Assembly: GCA_031278275.1 (NCBI GenBank)
Contig: JAITKW010000003.1
Coordinates: 1-8,366, forward strand
Origin: Candidatus Nomurabacteria bacterium
GTDB lineage: Bacteria > Patescibacteriota > Saccharimonadia > Saccharimonadales > Saccharimonadaceae
Length of the DNA stretch: 8,366 nt
Direction of reading: 5' to 3'
Below, in pieces: positions 6,051 to 8,366 of this stretch. The translations under genes were made by a program, and so were the position numbers. Below the pieces are notes generated by a model that made no database searches, had not been told where the DNA came from, and saw nothing but the letters and a program-made list of their open reading frames with translations. Position 1 is the first letter of the stretch; every line of letters begins with the position of its first letter.

Positions 6051-6772
6051 TGTTAAAAGTTTTTGTGGGAGATGACAGGGTGAGAATTGCCGCCACAATC
6101 CAAAAATTGGCGGACGAAAGCGGGGTTATTCCGGAAAAGGTCAATGCGGAAACTTTGCAGCGAAGTGATTTGCCAAATATTTTTTTTGGTTCCACGTTAT
6201 TTTCGGTCAAAAGGTTGGTGGTAGTCAAGGATTTTTCGGAAAATGCAAAGATATGGAATGCTTTGGTGGATTTTTTGCCAGATGCAGCGAAAAATACCAA
6301 TATCACGGTGGCGTTGTTTGAAAAAACTTTAGATAAACGGACTTATATATATAAGCAATTGAAAGATTATGCGGAAATATACGAAATGGTTTTGGCTAAG
6401 GTTGACGAGAGGGCGGTGTTTAGGGTGTTTGGGCTGGCGCTTTCCGGCGAGCATGAGGCGGCTTTGCAGATTATTGATAGAATTCGGCACCAGAATGAGC
6501 CACAAATGTTTTTCGGTTTGTTGGTTAGTCAGGTCGCAAATCTTGCAGCGCTGATTTTTTCCGATAAGCCGAGTGCGATGGTGGCGAAGGATGTGGGCGT
6601 GCATGCTTTTGCGCTTGGTCAGTTGGAAAGGTATCGAAAAGAGTTTTCCAAAGCTGAAATGCGAAAAATGTTACAGCAATTTTTGGAAACCGACAAAGCG
6701 ATGAAGTCGTCACCGCCCGCCGATGTGTGGGTTTTGATTAAAAATCTTATTTTGCAGATTTCTTGGCGATAG
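6050..6772 (+). CDS. holA: DNA polymerase III delta subunit (HolA-like), shortened
   Basis: Delta opens the sliding clamp within the clamp loader. The start MLKVFVGDD, the SLFG-like FFGSTLFSVKRLVVVKDF (45-62) and a following VALFEK strand match the first domain of HolA/YqeN proteins. FRVFGLALSGEHEAALQIID (124-143) and FFGLLVSQVANLAAL (154-168) match the helical C-terminal collar domain. At 240 residues it is about 100 short of E. coli delta (343). The join near 115-122 leads straight from the first domain to the collar domain, so the middle (lid) domain seems to be missing. The start is the ATG at 6050, which overlaps the mutM stop (TGATG); a GTG one codon upstream is less likely. The gene ends by overlapping convergent rpsT by 26 bases. 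The family call rests on pattern and context; a divergent clamp-loader paralogue is the main alternative. Confidence 0.78.
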   Translation: MLKVFVGDDRVRIAATIQKLADESGVIPEKVNAETLQRSDLPNIFFGSTLFSVKRLVVVKDFSENAKIWNALVDFLPDAAKNTNITVALFEKTLDKRTYIYKQLKDYAEIYEMVLAKVDERAVFRVFGLALSGEHEAALQIIDRIRHQNEPQMFFGLLVSQVANLAALIFSDKPSAMVAKDVGVHAFALGQLERYRKEFSKAEMRKMLQQFLETDKAMKSSPPADVWVLIKNLILQISWR

Positions 6773-7151
6773 GCTTTTTCGCGGTTGCGGGTTTTTTCGC
6801 AACAGTTTTGGCTTTTGGAGTTTTCGGCGTGGCTTTTTTGACGGCGGGTTTTTTCGCGACAGTTTTCGGCGTGGCTTTCGGGGCGACAGTTTTCGTAGCG
6901 ACCAGCTTAACTCCAGCGGCTTTAGCTTTTTTTGCGAGAGCTGATTTGCGGCGACTGGCGGTATTTTTCTTGATGAGTCCTTTTTTTACGGCTTTGTCAA
7001 TCTCACTTTGAGTTTTGGACATGGATGTGGCGGTGGGTTTTTTGATAAAAGTTTTTAATGCATTTTTGATATTTTTTTTGATAGTTTCGTTTTTGGCACG
7101 GCGCTTGATTGAGGCGCGGGCTTGTTTTTTGGCTGATTTAATGATTGGCAT
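6747..7151 (-). CDS. rpsT: 30S ribosomal protein S20 with a long basic C-terminal tail
   Basis: S20 binds 16S rRNA early in assembly of the small subunit. Residues 1-80 look like the standard family: MPIIKSAKKQARASIKRRAKN, a central helix, then KKGLIKKNTASRRKSALAKK. Bacterial S20 is normally about 85-90 residues, but this one has 134. The extra part, about 83-134, consists almost only of Lys, Ala, Pro, Thr and Val and contains KTVAKKPA twice (96-103 and 115-122, period 19). It resembles the tails of histone H1-like bacterial proteins. The extension may add RNA or DNA contacts, which is inference. The start is supported by AGGAAG at 7161-7156 and by a -10 box farther upstream. The gene converges on holA and shares 26 bases with it at the 3' end, with no room for a separate terminator. 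Confidence 0.93.
   Translation of the reverse strand: MPIIKSAKKQARASIKRRAKNETIKKNIKNALKTFIKKPTATSMSKTQSEIDKAVKKGLIKKNTASRRKSALAKKAKAAGVKLVATKTVAPKATPKTVAKKPAVKKATPKTPKAKTVAKKPATAKKPIAKKSAK
6750..6905 (-). repeat. Degenerate repeats encoding the S20 Lys/Ala/Pro tail
   Basis: On the + strand GGGTTTTTTCGC occurs at 6789-6800 and 6846-6857 (57 bases apart, i.e. 19 codons). GTTTTCGGCGTGGCTTT occurs at 6820-6836 and 6862-6878 (42 bases, 14 codons). Both offsets are multiples of three, so unequal exchange would change tail length without a frameshift. The tail probably grew by internal duplication. Confidence 0.75.
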
Positions 7152-7153
7152 TT

Positions 7154-7191
7154 CTCTTCCTTTGATATTTAGTTTCTATAATTCTATTATA
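7154..7191 (-). promoter_or_regulatory. rpsT -10 box and ribosome binding site
   Basis: A perfect TATAAT lies on the minus strand at 7191-7186, and the purine run AAAGGAAGAG (7163-7154) directly precedes the rpsT ATG at 7151. Expected transcription start is near 7179, giving a leader of about 28 bases. No good -35 is seen at the usual distance. Confidence 0.55.
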
Positions 7192-7213
7192 TTTAATGAC
7201 TAAAGTAAAGTAC

Positions 7214-7242
7214 TTGCAATTAAGCATGAAATGTAGTACATT
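7214..7242 (+). promoter_or_regulatory. Predicted promoter of the Pro/Thr-rich membrane protein gene
   Basis: TTGCAA (7214-7219) and TACATT (7237-7242) are spaced by 17 bases; each matches its consensus at 4 of 6 positions. Transcription would start near 7249, about 29 bases before the ATG at 7278. The ribosome binding site is AAAAGGA at 7266-7272. Confidence 0.5.
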
Positions 7243-7243
7243 T
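7229..7243. promoter_or_regulatory. 15-bp palindrome over the -10 box (candidate operator)
   Basis: AAATGTAGTACATTT is a perfect inverted repeat: seven-base arms around a central G. It covers the predicted -10 box of the gene at 7278, where a bound repressor would block transcription. No regulator gene is in the window, and AT-rich palindromes occur by chance, so the role is inferred from position. Confidence 0.4.
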
Positions 7244-7277
7244 ATAAGTAATCATCATAAAAATAAAAGGAAAAAAA

Positions 7278-8162
7278 ATGGACGAAAAAACAAACAACAT
7301 GCAGGCACCGGACAGTAATCAAGGAGCTATGCCGACCCAGCCGGTTGCGCTGAGTGCTTCAGAAGCGCCAGTTGCGATGAGCGCTTCGGAAGTGCCAGTT
7401 GCGCCTGTGACTGGGGCAGATCAAGTTGCCGCATTAACAACGCCAGACAATCAAGCGCCTCCAAGTCAAACGGCTACACCACCAAACGCTCAGACACCCC
7501 CGAGCTCAGCCACAACATCAGACACGACACCCCCGAGTCCAGCTGTGACATCAGACACGACACCCCCGAGCCAAGCAACCACACCGCCACAAGCAAACCC
7601 TGTTTTGAACGCAACTTCGCCTTATGCTGAAGCTGCCAGTAGCCCCGAACAAACTCAAGCGCCCGTTTGGCAACCAGGAATTGCGCCGAACCCAGCGCCA
7701 CAACCAAATCCGACACCAGCCGTGCCGACTACTGGCGGAATCCCCAAGAAAACTATTAAATTGCTGATTATTATAGGTTCAGTTGTGGTTGTGCTTGGCG
7801 GGCTACTACTGGCGTTCTTTTTGACTAATGGTTTTGGGTTATTAAGGTCGGAAGAAATGTCTTGTGCAAAGTTTGAGGAACTGGAGGAATGGAGGAGTAA
7901 GAATGACGATTATTCGTTTGACCAAAGTGATTTGACGGCGGGCGGGGAAAGACAGGCTAAGGCGGAAAAGTATCTATCTATGTCAAGAGAGGCTGCCAAT
8001 GCTCATCCGAACGAAAAGCTCAGAAATGCGATGAACACGATATTGGATGCGGCTGTGGAAAATGATTACACAAAAATATTTTCCGTTGTGATGGACGCTG
8101 AAGTAATGGAAGGCATGGATGCATTTTCCGAAAAGTGTGATGTTCTCGACATTGGGATTTGA
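7278..8162 (+). CDS. Single-pass membrane protein with a Pro/Thr/Ala-rich repeat region
   Basis: The 294-residue product has three parts. Residues 1-157 are low-complexity and rich in Pro, Thr, Ala, Ser and Gln, with almost no hydrophobic core, so probably unstructured. Residues 158-188 form a membrane segment: KKTIK, then LLIIIGSVVVVLGGLLLAFFL. Residues 190-294 are a charged, helical-looking domain with two Cys (196 and 287) that could form a disulfide outside the cell. There is no signal peptide. The basic residues before the membrane segment suggest an N-inside, C-outside topology, with the repeat region in the cytoplasm. Two repeat sets are present: nine residues ([V]A[L/M]SASE[A/V]P, 23-40) and eleven residues (TTPPSxA-type, 72-104). 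I recognise no family for the outer domain. The start is supported by AAAAGGA at 7266-7272. It is divergent from rpsT and not in an operon with any gene seen. Confidence 0.82.
   Translation: MDEKTNNMQAPDSNQGAMPTQPVALSASEAPVAMSASEVPVAPVTGADQVAALTTPDNQAPPSQTATPPNAQTPPSSATTSDTTPPSPAVTSDTTPPSQATTPPQANPVLNATSPYAEAASSPEQTQAPVWQPGIAPNPAPQPNPTPAVPTTGGIPKKTIKLLIIIGSVVVVLGGLLLAFFLTNGFGLLRSEEMSCAKFEELEEWRSKNDDYSFDQSDLTAGGERQAKAEKYLSMSREAANAHPNEKLRNAMNTILDAAVENDYTKIFSVVMDAEVMEGMDAFSEKCDVLDIGI
7344..7397 (+). repeat. 27-bp tandem repeat, two copies
   Basis: Two adjacent copies, 7344-7370 and 7371-7397, encode VALSASEAP and VAMSASEVP near the N-terminus of the membrane protein. They differ at a few bases, so the duplication is not brand-new. 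Confidence 0.8.
7491..7589 (+). repeat. 33-bp tandem repeat, about three copies
   Basis: The unit encodes eleven residues: QTPPSSATTSD, TTPPSPAVTSD and TTPPSQATTPP. A 23-base block beginning ACATCAGACACGACAC is identical at 7515-7537 and 7548-7570; the core ACACCCCCGAG also occurs at 7494-7504. The period is a multiple of three, so copy number can change without breaking the frame. Confidence 0.85.
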
Positions 8163-8207
8163 CGTGACGCATAGTTTTTCGCACAGATTTTGATGGGGCT
8201 GGTTAAG

Positions 8208-8366
8208 TCATCGGCGTCCGGCGCCGCCGCTTGAATTGCCGCTGGTAATGTCCGAATAAACGCCACCGGCGCTCAAACTTCGGACTTGACCGCCGGTGAT
8301 AGAAATGGTGCCATCAGCATCAAGTGGTTGATAATCTCGGGCGTTTGACGGTGTTTTGATGACGAT
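8208..8366 (-). CDS. C-terminal 52 residues of an unrecognised protein (runs off the right edge)
   Basis: The minus strand is open from the window edge to a TGA at 8210-8208. The visible end contains DADGTISITGGQVRSLSAGG followed by VYSDITSG and a Gly/Ser-rich end, NSSGGAGRR. The DADG and alternating polar/hydrophobic residues suggest a beta-rich or surface domain, but 52 residues are too few to name a family. It converges on the membrane protein gene with a 45-base gap that holds no obvious hairpin terminator. The overlapping ORF at 8066-8266 on the same strand is a shadow of the two flanking genes. Evidence is the open frame to the edge and its non-random composition. Confidence 0.55.
   Translation of the reverse strand: MVIKTPSNARDYQPLDADGTISITGGQVRSLSAGGVYSDITSGNSSGGAGRR

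Noticed and set aside
6784..6803. GTTGCG/CGCAAC hairpin after holA as its terminator
   Set aside because: The T run is in the loop, not after the stem, and the sequence is explained as part of the repeated S20 tail coding.
6763..7203. Two hydrophobic plus-strand ORFs (82 and 62 residues) opposite rpsT that look like membrane proteins
   Set aside because: They are the complement of Lys/Ala-rich S20 codons, which gives Phe/Ala/Val-rich frames by default.
1..8366. Recoding of TGA as an amino acid (as in Gracilibacteria or SR1)
   Set aside because: ychF and mutM end in TGA where the family's C-terminus is complete, and no conserved protein here needs TGA read through.

Overview
The window looks like a chromosomal piece of a small-genome Candidate Phyla Radiation bacterium, most plausibly a Saccharibacteria (TM7) relative. 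This is inferred from protein character, not from a search: trimmed versions of core proteins (YchF, PolA, HolA), a MutM of about 300 residues with a long insert, and a secreted protein with a Gram-positive-like sorting tail. TGA works as a normal stop (ychF, mutM and others), which argues against the UGA-recoding CPR lineages. No mobile element, CRISPR array, rRNA or tRNA was seen.

Layout. 1-300 (-): 5' part of an unrecognised gene running off the left edge. 301-596: divergent intergenic region with a promoter for each side. 597-1460 (+): secreted, probably surface-anchored protein; its promoter carries a G10 run between the -35 and -10 boxes, a classic phase-variation architecture. A strong hairpin terminator closes this unit (1479-1508). 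1635-1676 (+): possible 13-codon leader ORF overlapping ychF (1670-2632). 2794-6772 (+): polA-mutM-holA, an operon whose genes each overlap by one base. 6747-7151 (-): rpsT (ribosomal protein S20) with a histone-H1-like Lys/Ala/Pro tail, converging on and overlapping holA. 7278-8162 (+): membrane protein with a Pro/Thr-rich repeat region, divergent from rpsT across a promoter region holding a 15-bp palindrome. 8208-8366 (-): 3' end of another unrecognised gene.

How the genes fit together. MutM excises oxidised bases and leaves a gap that PolA can trim and fill; HolA belongs to the clamp loader of the replicative polymerase. The operon is therefore a repair/replication unit. YchF and S20 belong to translation. 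The two other complete genes encode envelope proteins.

Most notable points: (1) the G10 run in the promoter spacer of the surface protein; (2) extended -10 boxes exactly six bases before an ATG, both for polA and for the small ORF before ychF, suggesting leaderless transcripts; (3) internal domain losses in three core proteins (YchF helical region, PolA proofreading domain, HolA middle domain) alongside domain gain in S20; (4) a Ser where most family A polymerases have Glu in PolA motif C. All functional statements rest on motif reading by eye.
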